Positions 8,804 through 17,875 are shown, counted from the first letter of the stretch. The stretch is 64,000 bases of DNA from Acidobacteriaceae bacterium (GCA_903642235.1 CAHJWL010000001.1:186001-250000), one strand, 5' to 3'. The notes: generated by a model from the sequence alone, not told the origin. Program-made: numbers and translations.

Positions 8804-10009
8804 GTGAGCACGACCGTCCCCATCCCGGCCAATGCCTCGTCGGTGCCCGCCGCTAGGCACCCGCGTAAGCCGCCTCTTCCGGCACTGAGCGGCGTGCGCA
8901 CTCTTCTCGCCATCAGCATCATGCTCTTTCACTTCACGCCGCCTCACACCGAGTGGCTGCACCCCCTGCTCGATAACAGCTTCATCTTCGTCGGCTGTTT
9001 CTTCCTCATTTCAGGGTTTATCCTGACGTACAACTACGGCGACCGTGCGCTGACTCTGGTGAAACGCGACTTCTGGTTTGCCCGCTTTGCGCGCCTTTAC
9101 CCAACCTATCTCTTCGTCCTTCTGCTCTCCTTTCCCATGCTCGCAGCGGAGTGGCAGGCCCGCCCGCACAGCGAGTTCTGGCAAGGCCTGGTCCTGACGC
9201 CGCTGCTGCTGCAGGGATGGAGCCCGTCGCTCGCCACCTTCTGGAACACCGTCGCCTGGACGCTTTCGGCCGACGTGCTGCTCTACTTCGCTTTCCCGTT
9301 TCTGATCCTCTGGTGGGCGCGCAACAGCCACTGGCTGGATCGCCCATGGCGCGTCGTTGGCGTCGTCCTTCTGCTGTGGCTGGCCGGCTTGACCCCGCAC
9401 ACTCTCTATCACTTCCTGAATCCCGACCACCTTCCCGCGCCAGCTGACCGCTACACCGGCACGTACTGGATGCGGGTGCTCAAGTACACGCCGCCGGTTT
9501 ATCTCTGCACCTTTCTAGCTGGACTGGCGCTCGCGAAGCTGCATGCATTGCTCACGCTGACCGAGCGCCAGCGCCTGGGTATGAGCGCCTTCGCCCTCAC
9601 GGCACTCTGCCTCTTCTTCTACCTGGCCGCGCCTCATATCCCATATGTCATCGTGCACGGCGCGCTGCTGCTTCCGCTCTTCTGTCTGCTGATCCTCGGA
9701 CTCAGCGGCCCGAATCTGATCGCCAGCACCTTCGGCCTTCGGCCCCTGGTTGTGCTGGGAGAAACCACCTTCGCGCTCTATCTGCTCCACTTCAACATCT
9801 TCGAGATGATCCACACCTACCACCTTGTGGAGCGGCTTCACCTTGTCGCGCTCGATCCCTGGGTCTCCTACGTCGCCATCGTCGCTCTCGCATATGCCAC
9901 GGTCCGCTGGGTGGAAAAGCCTGCAGGCCGGCTTATTCTGAACCACGCCAAACGAAAGGGCGAGATCACCCAGAAAGAGCCGGTGCTCACGCCGACACCG
10001 ACGCCCTAG
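8804..10009 (+). CDS. Acyltransferase family 3 (OafA/YrhL-like) membrane protein
   Basis: 401 residues with about ten hydrophobic segments. The N-terminal part has the family pattern PALSGVRTLLAISIMLFHF, with the His of the first membrane segment (about residue 45) that is conserved in acyltransferase-3 enzymes, then FVGCFFLISGFIL and the RFARLYPTYL arginine motif. These integral proteins move acetyl or other acyl groups onto surface glycans, lipids or small molecules. The substrate is not predictable. The start is GTG with a weak ribosome site. The gene stands alone and faces the beta-propeller genes. Confidence 0.88.
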   Translation: MSTTVPIPANASSVPAARHPRKPPLPALSGVRTLLAISIMLFHFTPPHTEWLHPLLDNSFIFVGCFFLISGFILTYNYGDRALTLVKRDFWFARFARLYPTYLFVLLLSFPMLAAEWQARPHSEFWQGLVLTPLLLQGWSPSLATFWNTVAWTLSADVLLYFAFPFLILWWARNSHWLDRPWRVVGVVLLLWLAGLTPHTLYHFLNPDHLPAPADRYTGTYWMRVLKYTPPVYLCTFLAGLALAKLHALLTLTERQRLGMSAFALTALCLFFYLAAPHIPYVIVHGALLLPLFCLLILGLSGPNLIASTFGLRPLVVLGETTFALYLLHFNIFEMIHTYHLVERLHLVALDPWVSYVAIVALAYATVRWVEKPAGRLILNHAKRKGEITQKEPVLTPTPTP

Positions 10010-10070
10010 GCCGTTCGCTTCGCTTCTGATCCACAGCAGACACTCACTTTCATTCCATCGCTCTACGCAG

Positions 10071-10097
10071 GAAGCCCCGCTCTTGAGCGGAGCCTTC
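10071..10097. terminator. Hairpin between convergent genes
   Basis: CCGCTC-TT-GAGCGG (10077-10090), extended by GAAG...CTTC arms with one bulge, sits between the acyltransferase gene and the convergent beta-propeller gene. Its place and GC-rich stem fit a shared transcript end, although no long T-tract follows on either strand. Confidence 0.45.
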
Positions 10098-10119
10098 TGG
10101 TGCAGACTTGAAAGAGCAA

Positions 10120-11361
10120 CTACTGGTTGTTGACGACCTGTGTGGCGTGCTGGCCATTGGCTACGGCCACCAGGCAGCTTGGCAGCGCAGAGGTTGGATA
10201 CGGCGTGTTCTGAATATCCTTGAGCGTGCCGTTATTAGGGCTGAGTTGCAGACCCGAGATCGTCTGGTCACCACTGTTTGAGGTGTACAGGTAGATCCCA
10301 AGCGCGGGATCGATCGTGACACAGCTTGGGTTCGTCTTAACTCCAACGGCGCCCGAGCCGACCGAACCTGACAGGTTGCCCGTCGCCTGGTCGATCGAGT
10401 ATGCCGTCACAGAGGCCGCATTGAAATTCGTGACGTACAGGTACTTGGCGCGAGGATCGATGGTCAGGTTGGAAGGGTACTGGCCGGTCGCGAACGGTCC
10501 GTTGATCATCGCCTGCGGCAGACCATTGGTCGTCACCAGATAGCCGCCTACCTGATTGGAGAGATCATCTGTCACATAGATGAAGCGCGACGTGGGATCG
10601 ACGGCAATGCCGCTCGGCTGCACGCCGGAGCGAATACCAAGCGGAACCGGCTGCCCGGGTGTGGCAGGCTCCAGTACACGAGTCAACGTTGTGGATCCCT
10701 GGGTCTGCGCGAAGGTCTGAATATAGCCGATGGGACTGGTGCCGCCACCCGCCGAGGTCGTCGTCTCGCGATCCGCCACATAGATGAAATGAGTCGTCGA
10801 GCCAGTGGGATAGTTCGATGAGGCTACGCCGATCGGCGCGTTCCCGGTGTTAACTGTGGCTGGCGTTCCCAGCGTCCCATCACTTGTATTGATAGGAAAC
10901 ACCGTCAGGTTGCCCGGTCCGGGCAATGCAGATGAAAATCCGGGCTGGAAGGTGGAAGCGACGTACAGGTAGCTGCCGGTTGCGTCGATCGTGGCTGCGA
11001 CCGGGTAGGTGCCCGGGGTGTTGTATGTGTTCTGCGGATAGATCTTACCATCGGTTCCGACCGCAAACTCAACCACATTGTTGTCATCGCGGTTAAGTAC
11101 ATAGATGTACTTGCCGCTCGGCGCCGCCACGAGCGTGACGGGGTTCCGGCCGCCCGAGCTGACGGGTGAGTTTGCGAGCTGTGTGAGTGCACCCGATTGA
11201 TAATCGACCAGATAGCCACTGACGAAGCCTGTGGTGCCCTGTACTGCAGTCGCGTACACATACGCCACCGTGAAATCACGGCTGCAGGAGATGGTGCCAA
11301 AACCGAGCGCCGCCGAGACCAGAACTGCCACACTCCCGCGGCCTATCGCATTCCAATTCAT
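10120..11361 (-). CDS. Beta-propeller (YVTN/lactonase-like) lipoprotein, copy 2
   Basis: About 413 residues. A signal peptide ends in a probable lipobox (GTISC, Cys about 24). The rest is a run of beta-propeller blades with recurring phrases such as KYIYVLNRDDN, SYLYVAS, RFIYVTDDLSN and KYLYVTNFNAA, typical of the 6-phosphogluconolactonase-like or YVTN seven-bladed families. In acidobacteria such lipoproteins are numerous and uncharacterised; substrate or partner binding at the cell surface is more likely than lactonase activity. ATG 11361 starts MNWNAIGRGS, matching the start of the upstream paralogue (MKLNRIGRVS); the frame runs farther upstream without support. It follows that paralogue after about 110 bases. 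Confidence 0.87.
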   Translation of the reverse strand: MNWNAIGRGSVAVLVSAALGFGTISCSRDFTVAYVYATAVQGTTGFVSGYLVDYQSGALTQLANSPVSSGGRNPVTLVAAPSGKYIYVLNRDDNNVVEFAVGTDGKIYPQNTYNTPGTYPVAATIDATGSYLYVASTFQPGFSSALPGPGNLTVFPINTSDGTLGTPATVNTGNAPIGVASSNYPTGSTTHFIYVADRETTTSAGGGTSPIGYIQTFAQTQGSTTLTRVLEPATPGQPVPLGIRSGVQPSGIAVDPTSRFIYVTDDLSNQVGGYLVTTNGLPQAMINGPFATGQYPSNLTIDPRAKYLYVTNFNAASVTAYSIDQATGNLSGSVGSGAVGVKTNPSCVTIDPALGIYLYTSNSGDQTISGLQLSPNNGTLKDIQNTPYPTSALPSCLVAVANGQHATQVVNNQ

Positions 11362-11471
11362 TCGTCTTCCAATCCTTCGGCGGCCTGTGAGAGACCGCTG
11401 CCTTCCGTTCGGTGCTGCTCCTCCGCGTGTGCCGCGGAAAGGAGCAGCCGGTGTACTGCAAGGACGCACTC

Positions 11472-12761
11472 TTAGCTCGTCGCTCCGCTGACAGCGAGAC
11501 AGCTTGCGTGGGTAACAGCGGTGAAATTGGATCCATGCTGCAGAGGACCCAGCGATCCATCGGACAGGTTCAGAGCAAGGCCAGTTACAGTACCATCCGC
11601 GTTCGACGTGTACAGATACTTGTTCGTCGGATCTTCCACCATGCACGTTGGACCGGAGCCGACGGCAAATGGATTGTTCTGCCCGGCAAGTGGCGTCAGA
11701 TTCCCGTTCGCGTCGATGCTGAACGCCGAGATGGAGCTGTTCGGCTGGGACGCATCATTGTTCGACTGGTTGAGCACGTAGACAAACTTGCCGTTGCGCC
11801 CCTCAGTGAGGGTCCACACCGGATTTCGCGCTGTAGCAACATTATTGAAAGGGCTATTTACAACGGCGTTCAAGGCACAGTTCGTTCCTACGTTGTATGC
11901 GTAGATCTGGCCTGCGCCGGTGGCATTTCCGCTCGCATCGGTGGGTCCAATCTCAGTCAGGTAGAGGGAGGAGGCGCTTCCGTTCGTGATGGAGGAGAAG
12001 TTCTTGGCGCCCGTAAAGATGTTTCCGCTTACCGTCGTCGTAAGCTGCCCGCCGCCGGCGATCTGATAGGGAAAAACATAGGTGTTGTGTGCGTCTTGAG
12101 GCGTGTTTTTGTCCAGAATAAAGAGGCAGCTGCTTGCCTGCACCCGCATCATGCTCGGAGTCTGGCCGACCGGGAAGAAGTTGATGTTGATGTCGTTTGC
12201 ATCTTTGACCTGCTGATTGGTCACGATCGACAGCCGGCCGGTGTCTCCGGCGATCGAGAAGACAGTCACGTCGCCCTGCTTGTTCGTGGCATAGCTTGTG
12301 CCGTCCGGAGCTAGACTGTCGAGCACATAGAGGTAGGTTCCCGAGTTGTCGATTGCCGCCCATACGGGCGTGCCGGCGGGTGTGGAGTAGTTCTCCTCAA
12401 ACGTCAGTGTGCCGTCGCCACCCACGAGAAATTCGGAGATGTTGCCGTCCCGGTTGGAAGTGCCATCCGCCTGGAACGTGCCCTTATTAACCACATAGAC
12501 GTATCGTCCTCCAGTGCGCACGATCGGCACCCCGGGATTTACGCCGACGGAATTGAAGGGAGACTTGGGAATATTCGTCAGGTTTCCCGTGAAGTTGTCA
12601 ATCTTGTAGCCCACGATGGAGCTTGCCATGGTCGCCGTCGAGGTGGTTCCCGTAACCCACATGAATCCGATCGTTCCGCCACCACATGCTGTCATACCCA
12701 GACCGAGTGCTACCGAGGCCGCCAGTGCCATCGAGACACGGCCAATTCTGTTCAACTTCAT
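11472..12761 (-). CDS. Beta-propeller (YVTN/lactonase-like) lipoprotein, copy 1
   Basis: 429 residues. The signal peptide has a clear lipobox (GMTACG), so it is a lipid-anchored exported protein. The mature part has blade-like repeats (RYVYVVNKG, TYLYVLDSL, KFVYVLNQSNN, KYLYTSNADG). It is collinear with the next gene over the whole length, from the IGR-containing signal peptide to the final blade, so the two arose by tandem duplication and have since diverged strongly. They are probably co-transcribed, since there is no other gene between them. Function is unknown beyond the fold. Confidence 0.87.
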   Translation of the reverse strand: MKLNRIGRVSMALAASVALGLGMTACGGGTIGFMWVTGTTSTATMASSIVGYKIDNFTGNLTNIPKSPFNSVGVNPGVPIVRTGGRYVYVVNKGTFQADGTSNRDGNISEFLVGGDGTLTFEENYSTPAGTPVWAAIDNSGTYLYVLDSLAPDGTSYATNKQGDVTVFSIAGDTGRLSIVTNQQVKDANDININFFPVGQTPSMMRVQASSCLFILDKNTPQDAHNTYVFPYQIAGGGQLTTTVSGNIFTGAKNFSSITNGSASSLYLTEIGPTDASGNATGAGQIYAYNVGTNCALNAVVNSPFNNVATARNPVWTLTEGRNGKFVYVLNQSNNDASQPNSSISAFSIDANGNLTPLAGQNNPFAVGSGPTCMVEDPTNKYLYTSNADGTVTGLALNLSDGSLGPLQHGSNFTAVTHASCLAVSGATS

Positions 12762-13005
12762 GCGCTTCCTTCACCCTTGCAGATCGCTTTCAGCGCAGCT
12801 TTCACGCAGAAGAGGACCGACATGCCATCAGGGATTCATTTCCCGTAATTGTAGAAGCTGGCGAGCGTTTGCGCCACCTGATGGCGGCGGATCGTGGCAG
12901 CAGACCATCGCTCTCTGCCATACCTGCGCCCCTGTAGGACACGACAGAACGGGGGCAGGCGCTGCCGCGTCCACCCCCTTCCACACCTCGTGAATCGCGC
13001 CTGAC

Positions 13006-15141
13006 TTACCAGGTGCGGCAGACAGTAGCCGGCATCATGGGTTGTCCGGTCTTGCAGCCGAAGGCTTTGCCGAACTCCTCGAAGTTCTGCACCGAGCCCT
13101 TCGTCCGCCACTCGCCTGAGCTGTGCGGATCCGTTCTTGCCAGTACCCGCGCACTCTGCTCCGTCCGGTTCTCACACCAGACCTGCCCGAAGGAGATAAA
13201 GAAGCGCTGTTCCGGCGTATATCCGTCCTTCTTGCCGTCAACGAACCCCGGTCCCTCGCCGCTCTTCGCGATCACTTCCTTAAGCGCCTGGAACGCAATG
13301 CGAAGCCCGCCATTATCCGCCGTGTTCTCACCCAGCGTCAGATGCCCGTTCAGCTTCTGCCCCGGCGCGACCTCGAAGTTGTCATACTCCTTCGCCGTGC
13401 ACTCCGTTCGCTCCTCAAACTTTCTCTTATCCTCATCCGTCCACCACTGCCGCACATTGCCGTGCAGATCGTACTTCGATCCCTGATCGTCAAAGCCGTG
13501 CGTCATCTCATGGCCGATCACCACGCCGATCCCACCGAAGTTGACAGCGGGATCCTCGTGATTGTCAAAGAATGGAGGTTGCAGAATGCCGGCAGGGAAG
13601 TTGATGTCATTCTGCGGCGGGTTGTAGTACGCGTTCACTGTCGGCGGCGTCATACCCCACTCGCGCTCATCGACCGGCTTCCCCAGCTTGGCGATCTCAT
13701 ACTTCGCCTCAAAGGTCTCGGAGCGCTCCTGGTTTCCCAGCAGATCGTCCCGTTTCACAGCCAGGGCCGAGTAGTCGCGCCACTTTTCTGGATAGCCGAT
13801 CTTGTCCTTTATCGTATCCAGCTTCTTGCGCGCCTCCACCTTCGTCTCATCACTCATCCATGGCAGCTGCTTAATGTCTTCAGCCATCGCGACCTCGAGT
13901 GCCTTGACCAGCCGCTCCATGTTGTCTTTTGCGTCCGGCGGAAAGTTCTGCTTCACCCAGTCCTGCCCAACTGCCTCGCCCAGCGCGCGATCGGTGCGCG
14001 TGGTGCACTGCTTCCAGCGTGCCTGCTGCTCCTTCTGGCCGTTCAGCGTCTGGTTGAAGAATGCGAAGTTCTCATCGACGATCGGCTTTGAGAGCAGCGT
14101 CGCCGCACCGTGCAGCGCATGCCAGCGCAGATAGTGCTTGACCGCGTCTGGCTTCTCGTCCGTGAGCACCGTTTGCACGGCTTTCACGTACCCGGGAGAG
14201 CTCACATTCAGTGTCTTCGCCGCGCCCAGCCCCACCCCGCCCATGTACTGTCCCCAGTCAAAGCTCGGACTCAGGGCATCGACCTCAGCGATCGTCATGA
14301 CGTGATAGACGTTCTCCGGGTTCCGCCGCTCTACCCGGCTCATAGAACCCTTTGCCAGCGTCGTCTCGATCCGCATCACATCCGCGGCCTCGACCTTGGC
14401 CTGCTCGGAGCTGTCACCCGCCAGCGTGAACATCTTTTCGACGTGGGCGAGGTACTGCGCACGAATCGTCTTTGACCGTTCATCGTCGTTCAGGTAATAG
14501 TCCCGGTCCGGCAGCGAAAGCCCACCTTGCCCTGTCTCCGCGATCTGCTTGCTCGCGTCTTTCTGATCCTGGCCTACACTGGCCTCAAAAAAGCCTCCGC
14601 CGCCGTGGTCCTGGAAATCCTTGACTCCGAAGGCTGCCAGGTCCTTGTTGCTCCGGAGGCCCTCGATCAGCGCGAACTCTGGCGCCAGCGGCTTCACTCC
14701 CAGCGCGTCCGCCTTCGAGACATCCATGCACGCGGCAAAGAAATCTCCATATTGCTTCTGCAGCGGCGTCGTGGGCGAGTCCGCTGCCTTCTTCAGATCC
14801 GCATACAGCAGGTAGCGGTTTCGTTCGCCTAACTCGTTGAAGCGGCCCCATCGAGCCTGATCGCCAGGAATCGGGTTCGTCTTCTTCCAATTGCCGCAGG
14901 TGTACTGGTAGAAGTCCGAACAAGGGTCCGCAGTCTTGTCGATCGCCTGCAGATCAAAGCTGATCGGCTTCTTGGGCTCACTTGTTGGTCCTGTGTTGGC
15001 ATCTGCTGCCACCACCATCGGCCCGTCAGAGTTTAGGGAGCGGTCGGATTCAGTCGCGGCCTGTGACAAAGCGCTCTGGGGCAGACCAAAGCCGACGTAC
15101 GCTGCCAGCAGAGACAGGGAGGCAAAACTCTTCGAACGCAT
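13006..15141 (-). CDS. M13 (neprilysin/PepO-like) zinc metallopeptidase, secreted
   Basis: 711 residues. A Sec signal peptide is followed by the M13 N-domain (DPCSDFYQYTCGNW) and a gluzincin catalytic domain with HEMTH at 13498-13512 and downstream ENTADNGG supplying the third zinc ligand. M13 enzymes cut peptides of up to about 40 residues on their substrate's N-terminal side of hydrophobic residues. Start ATG 15141 is preceded by AAGGAGAT at good spacing; the upstream extension of 19 codons is rejected. The 244 bases between it and the beta-propeller genes show no gene. Confidence 0.93.
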   Translation of the reverse strand: MRSKSFASLSLLAAYVGFGLPQSALSQAATESDRSLNSDGPMVVAADANTGPTSEPKKPISFDLQAIDKTADPCSDFYQYTCGNWKKTNPIPGDQARWGRFNELGERNRYLLYADLKKAADSPTTPLQKQYGDFFAACMDVSKADALGVKPLAPEFALIEGLRSNKDLAAFGVKDFQDHGGGGFFEASVGQDQKDASKQIAETGQGGLSLPDRDYYLNDDERSKTIRAQYLAHVEKMFTLAGDSSEQAKVEAADVMRIETTLAKGSMSRVERRNPENVYHVMTIAEVDALSPSFDWGQYMGGVGLGAAKTLNVSSPGYVKAVQTVLTDEKPDAVKHYLRWHALHGAATLLSKPIVDENFAFFNQTLNGQKEQQARWKQCTTRTDRALGEAVGQDWVKQNFPPDAKDNMERLVKALEVAMAEDIKQLPWMSDETKVEARKKLDTIKDKIGYPEKWRDYSALAVKRDDLLGNQERSETFEAKYEIAKLGKPVDEREWGMTPPTVNAYYNPPQNDINFPAGILQPPFFDNHEDPAVNFGGIGVVIGHEMTHGFDDQGSKYDLHGNVRQWWTDEDKRKFEERTECTAKEYDNFEVAPGQKLNGHLTLGENTADNGGLRIAFQALKEVIAKSGEGPGFVDGKKDGYTPEQRFFISFGQVWCENRTEQSARVLARTDPHSSGEWRTKGSVQNFEEFGKAFGCKTGQPMMPATVCRTW

Positions 15142-15258
15142 GGATCTCCTTGAGGTCGGGAACTTAGAGGAAATGTTGTTGCAACAGAATACGCCCACGC
15201 TCCGCGGCTATGCATCGCGGCAGTGCTGGGGACGAACTCAGGTTTGGCCGGCCGAGCT

Positions 15259-15774
15259 TCAGGCCCGGTCGCCAATTCCGCTGAAGATCACTGGAAGATC
15301 GACATAGACCGGCGTCCCATGAACCTCGAGCCGATCGCAGGCGATCCACTCCGCACCCCGGCACATCCGCCCCGTTCGTGTCCGAGGGTCAACGATCCAG
15401 ACCGTCTCAACGCCCATGGTCAGGTAGTCGCCCGCCCTCTCCTGTGTATCCGAGTAGCTGTCGTCCGGTGACAATATTTCAACGACCAGCAGCGAAGGAT
15501 TCTGCAGAACATCGGGCTGCGGCCCAGGACGAAGCACTACCAGATCCGGCACTCGCACGCGGGTTGCAGACACCTGAAGGCGCTGCTCCGTGCTCGCCAT
15601 GACCGCCCACTCCGTCTCTCGCGTTCCAAACCACACCGTCAGCAGCAGTTGCACCCTGGCATGCTCCCATTTGCCCACGTTCCGCCCTCGGAGCTCGCCG
15701 TCAACATACTCGCAATCCGGCTGGTAGCTGGTGCGGAGGTACTCGTCGATCGACAGCAATGTCGCAGTTGCCAT
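15259..15774 (-). CDS. Uma2 family (DUF820) putative restriction-like nuclease
   Basis: 171 residues of the Uma2/DUF820 family, which has a PD-(D/E)XK nuclease-like fold. The recognisable core is VRVPDLVVLRP followed by LVVEILSPDD and then GVETVWIVDP. The usual Lys after the second acidic motif (typically 'dxxxKxxxY') is not evident: the region reads DTQERAGDY, so nuclease activity is doubtful. The family is abundant in cyanobacteria and present in acidobacteria, with no established role. The gene lies between the M13 peptidase and MCE genes without obvious functional link. Confidence 0.8.
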   Translation of the reverse strand: MATATLLSIDEYLRTSYQPDCEYVDGELRGRNVGKWEHARVQLLLTVWFGTRETEWAVMASTEQRLQVSATRVRVPDLVVLRPGPQPDVLQNPSLLVVEILSPDDSYSDTQERAGDYLTMGVETVWIVDPRTRTGRMCRGAEWIACDRLEVHGTPVYVDLPVIFSGIGDRA

Positions 15775-15821
15775 GGTCAGGATGAATCTCCCACCTACAT
15801 CTTGCAGCAGTAAGCGCGACG

Positions 15822-16907
15822 CTAGAAGATTTTCAGATGGATGGTCAAATACTTCTTCGGATCGGCGCGAATCGTATCCACCAGCAGAGTGCTCTGCGTC
15901 AGCAGCTTATTCAGATTCGTATAGGCCTGGTCGTCGGTCGCCAGCTTGCCCAGAGTTCCGCGTCCCTGGTCGATCCCCGTTACAAGGGAGTTTACCTGCG
16001 TCAGCGTGTCTTGCAGCTGCTGCCGGAACTGCGGATCCTTCGCCAGCAGACCCAGACCGCCCTTGCCCGCGTTCACATCATTGAGGAGCTGATTTGCATT
16101 CGCCACAGCCGCATTTAGGTTGTTGTAGAGGTGCTCATCCTTCAGCAGCTTGCCGGCCGATCCCTGACCGTTTTGCAGCCCGGCGGTGATCGCGTCGACC
16201 CGGGCGATGGTGTCGTTAATGCGGTTATACAGGGCGTCGTCGTTCATCAGTTTTCCGACAGTGCCTTTACCGGTATTCAGATTCTGCGCCAGCGTGTGGA
16301 GTTCGTCGACCGTCGCGTTCGCCTTGTTGTACAGATCTGGATTGTTGATCAACTGCCCGACCGAACCCTTACCGTTCTGCAGGTTGTCGACGATCGTATT
16401 CATCTTGGCCAGAATGACATTCAGACTCTCAATCGTTCCCTGGCTGGCTTTGACCACATCCTGCAGGTTCGGTGTCTCGAGCGTCTTTACCTCATCGCCG
16501 TTATCAAGCGCCGGGCCCACAGCATACTGACTGTTGATGTCGACTACGGTGTCACCCAGAACACCCACCGTGCTTAGTGACGCCTTCGAGTCTTTCTTCA
16601 GGTCCTTGCCGTACTTGGTGTCAAGCTTCATCGTCACCATGACCGGAGTCAGCTTTCGCTCCTGTGCGCTGGTGATCGCGATGCTCCTGACCGTACCGAT
16701 CGTTACACCCTGCAGATTGACCGCCGCGCCCTCTTTCAGTCCGGCTGAGTTTTCGAAGTAGGTGGTGACCTGAATCTTGTGCGAGAACAGCCCCAGCCCC
16801 GAGGAGCTCGTCATGAGAAACAGCAGAGTAATCAGCACGACCGACGCGATCAGCACGATAACGCCGACCTTCAGTTGCGACCATCGCACCTCCTGCTGAC
16901 TGGGCAT
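15822..16907 (-). CDS. MCE/MlaD-family lipid-binding protein with five C-terminal repeats
   Basis: 361 residues. There is one N-terminal membrane helix (about 14-33), then an MCE domain (about 43-125: TYFENSAGLKEGAAVNLQGV, GVLGDTVVDI). MCE proteins form hexameric rings that carry phospholipids between the membranes with an MlaE/MlaF transporter. Residues 172-341 are five consecutive 34-residue repeats, each with the core G-x-G-(S/T/G)-x-G-x-L followed by an LYN-like stretch, likely a helical barrel or tube extension. No mlaE or mlaF is adjacent in the window. Confidence 0.9.
   Translation of the reverse strand: MPSQQEVRWSQLKVGVIVLIASVVLITLLFLMTSSSGLGLFSHKIQVTTYFENSAGLKEGAAVNLQGVTIGTVRSIAITSAQERKLTPVMVTMKLDTKYGKDLKKDSKASLSTVGVLGDTVVDINSQYAVGPALDNGDEVKTLETPNLQDVVKASQGTIESLNVILAKMNTIVDNLQNGKGSVGQLINNPDLYNKANATVDELHTLAQNLNTGKGTVGKLMNDDALYNRINDTIARVDAITAGLQNGQGSAGKLLKDEHLYNNLNAAVANANQLLNDVNAGKGGLGLLAKDPQFRQQLQDTLTQVNSLVTGIDQGRGTLGKLATDDQAYTNLNKLLTQSTLLVDTIRADPKKYLTIHLKIF
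15885..16394 (-). repeat. Five tandem 34-codon repeats inside the MCE gene
   Basis: Residues 172-205, 206-239, 240-273, 274-307 and 308-341 align without gaps. Shared positions are a hydrophobic start, GKGxxGKL or close variants at repeat positions 8-15, acidic residues at 17-19 and an LYN-type motif near 21-23. The DNA copies have diverged, so this is an old protein repeat and not a recent DNA expansion. Confidence 0.85.
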
Positions 16908-17096
16908 ATCTCTCCCTTACACACTCAACTTCAACACTTACAGCCATATCGCCCGGCGTCAAGGATGAACCATCGGTCGAGCATCGTGCAGATCAAGCCC
17001 CGCTACCCTGTTGCTGTCCGTGATGTCTCTCTACGGATGCCGGAATGCCGGCTCGGGGTTCAGGAATCGCCACCCCGCGGTGCGCCGCCGGACCTT

Positions 17097-17480
17097 CTAT
17101 TTGCCCTCTACAATCACCACGGCCATGGCGAACTCCCGGCTATGCGTGAGCGAAAGTTGCGTCTCCACCACACCCATGGCCTGAGCCCGATCGAGTGCTC
17201 GCCCGCTCCAAACAAGCTCCGGCTTGCCGCCACGCTGGTTGCGCACCTCAATCTCCGTCCACCGCACCCCCCGGCTGATGCCCGTTCCCAGCGCCTTCGC
17301 TCCCGCTTCCTTGGCGGCAAAACGTGCCGCAAAGCTTTCTGCCGCGCCATGTACTTTACGCCGGCAATAGGCGATCTCGAAGGGCGTAAATACCCGATCG
17401 AGAAAACGGTCGCCAAACCGCGCTATGCTGTGCCGCACTCGATCGATCTCGATCAGATCCGTTCCCACGCCCAGGATCAC
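17097..17480 (-). CDS. acpS: Holo-[acyl-carrier-protein] synthase
   Basis: Transfers 4'-phosphopantetheine from CoA to a Ser of acyl carrier protein, activating it for fatty acid synthesis. 127 residues, the usual AcpS length. Motifs: the N-terminal GVGTDLIEIDRV (Mg-binding Asp near residue 9) and RFAAKEAGAKALGTG, then SLTHSREFAMA at the C-terminus. The true start is the GTG at 17480 (VILGVGTD); the frame stays open upstream but that part is not family-like. The ribosome-binding region is a run of nine G residues (17487-17495), which could change by slippage. Confidence 0.95.
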   Translation of the reverse strand: MILGVGTDLIEIDRVRHSIARFGDRFLDRVFTPFEIAYCRRKVHGAAESFAARFAAKEAGAKALGTGISRGVRWTEIEVRNQRGGKPELVWSGRALDRAQAMGVVETQLSLTHSREFAMAVVIVEGK

Positions 17481-17486
17481 CGCGCA

Positions 17487-17495
17487 CCCCCCCCC
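17487..17495 (-). repeat. G9 homopolymer in the acpS ribosome-binding region
   Basis: Nine consecutive C on the plus strand (G on the coding strand) lie 6 bases upstream of the acpS GTG, where the Shine-Dalgarno should be. Slippage here would alter spacing or strength of ribosome binding but not the reading frame if GTG 17480 is the start. Confidence 0.7.
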
Positions 17496-17620
17496 TTCGT
17501 TCCGTGAGCCCAGAGCATCCCGTCCGAGACGGTCCGCAGCCTTGCCCGGCAGCTTATGTCCACGAGCCTGCCCCAGAATGGTCCGGACGTCAATGCTTCG
17601 AAAGTCATTCGAATTGTGGC

Positions 17621-17648
17621 TTGACCCGGAGCGTCCAGCAGCTAGGCT
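17621..17648 (+). promoter_or_regulatory. Candidate sigma-70 promoter for the 55-residue secreted peptide
   Basis: TTGACC (17621-17626) and TAGGCT (17643-17648) are 16 bases apart and lie about 40 bases before the ATG at 17687, pointing away from acpS. Confidence 0.4.
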
Positions 17649-17686
17649 CTCCCTCAGCGCAATCTTTTGCGCCAAGGAGCTCCACT

Positions 17687-17854
17687 ATGCAGAAGTCGTT
17701 CCGTCTGTTCGTCTTGACCGCCGCCCTCTCGCTTTGCGCCGCCCCGTCGCTTCACGCTGAGCAAACTGGCTGCAACCCACACCCCTGGGCCGCGCGTCCG
17801 ACGGGCACCTTCAGTTCTTTTGTCTACACTGTCCGTAGCTTCTTCGGCCGGTAA
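17687..17854 (+). CDS. Small secreted peptide, function unknown
   Basis: 55 residues. Residues 1-24 form a clean Sec signal peptide (basic start, hydrophobic core FVLTAALSLCAAP, cleavage after LHA). The mature peptide is about 31 residues, EQTGCNPHPWAARPT and a C-terminal aromatic, basic tail, with a single Cys. AAGGAG lies 7 bases before the ATG, and a reasonable promoter is upstream, so I think it is a real gene. I do not recognise the family. The next membrane protein gene starts 21 bases later and may be co-transcribed. Confidence 0.65.
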   Translation: MQKSFRLFVLTAALSLCAAPSLHAEQTGCNPHPWAARPTGTFSSFVYTVRSFFGR

Positions 17855-17875
17855 TCCGCGGGTAGGACCGCGCTT

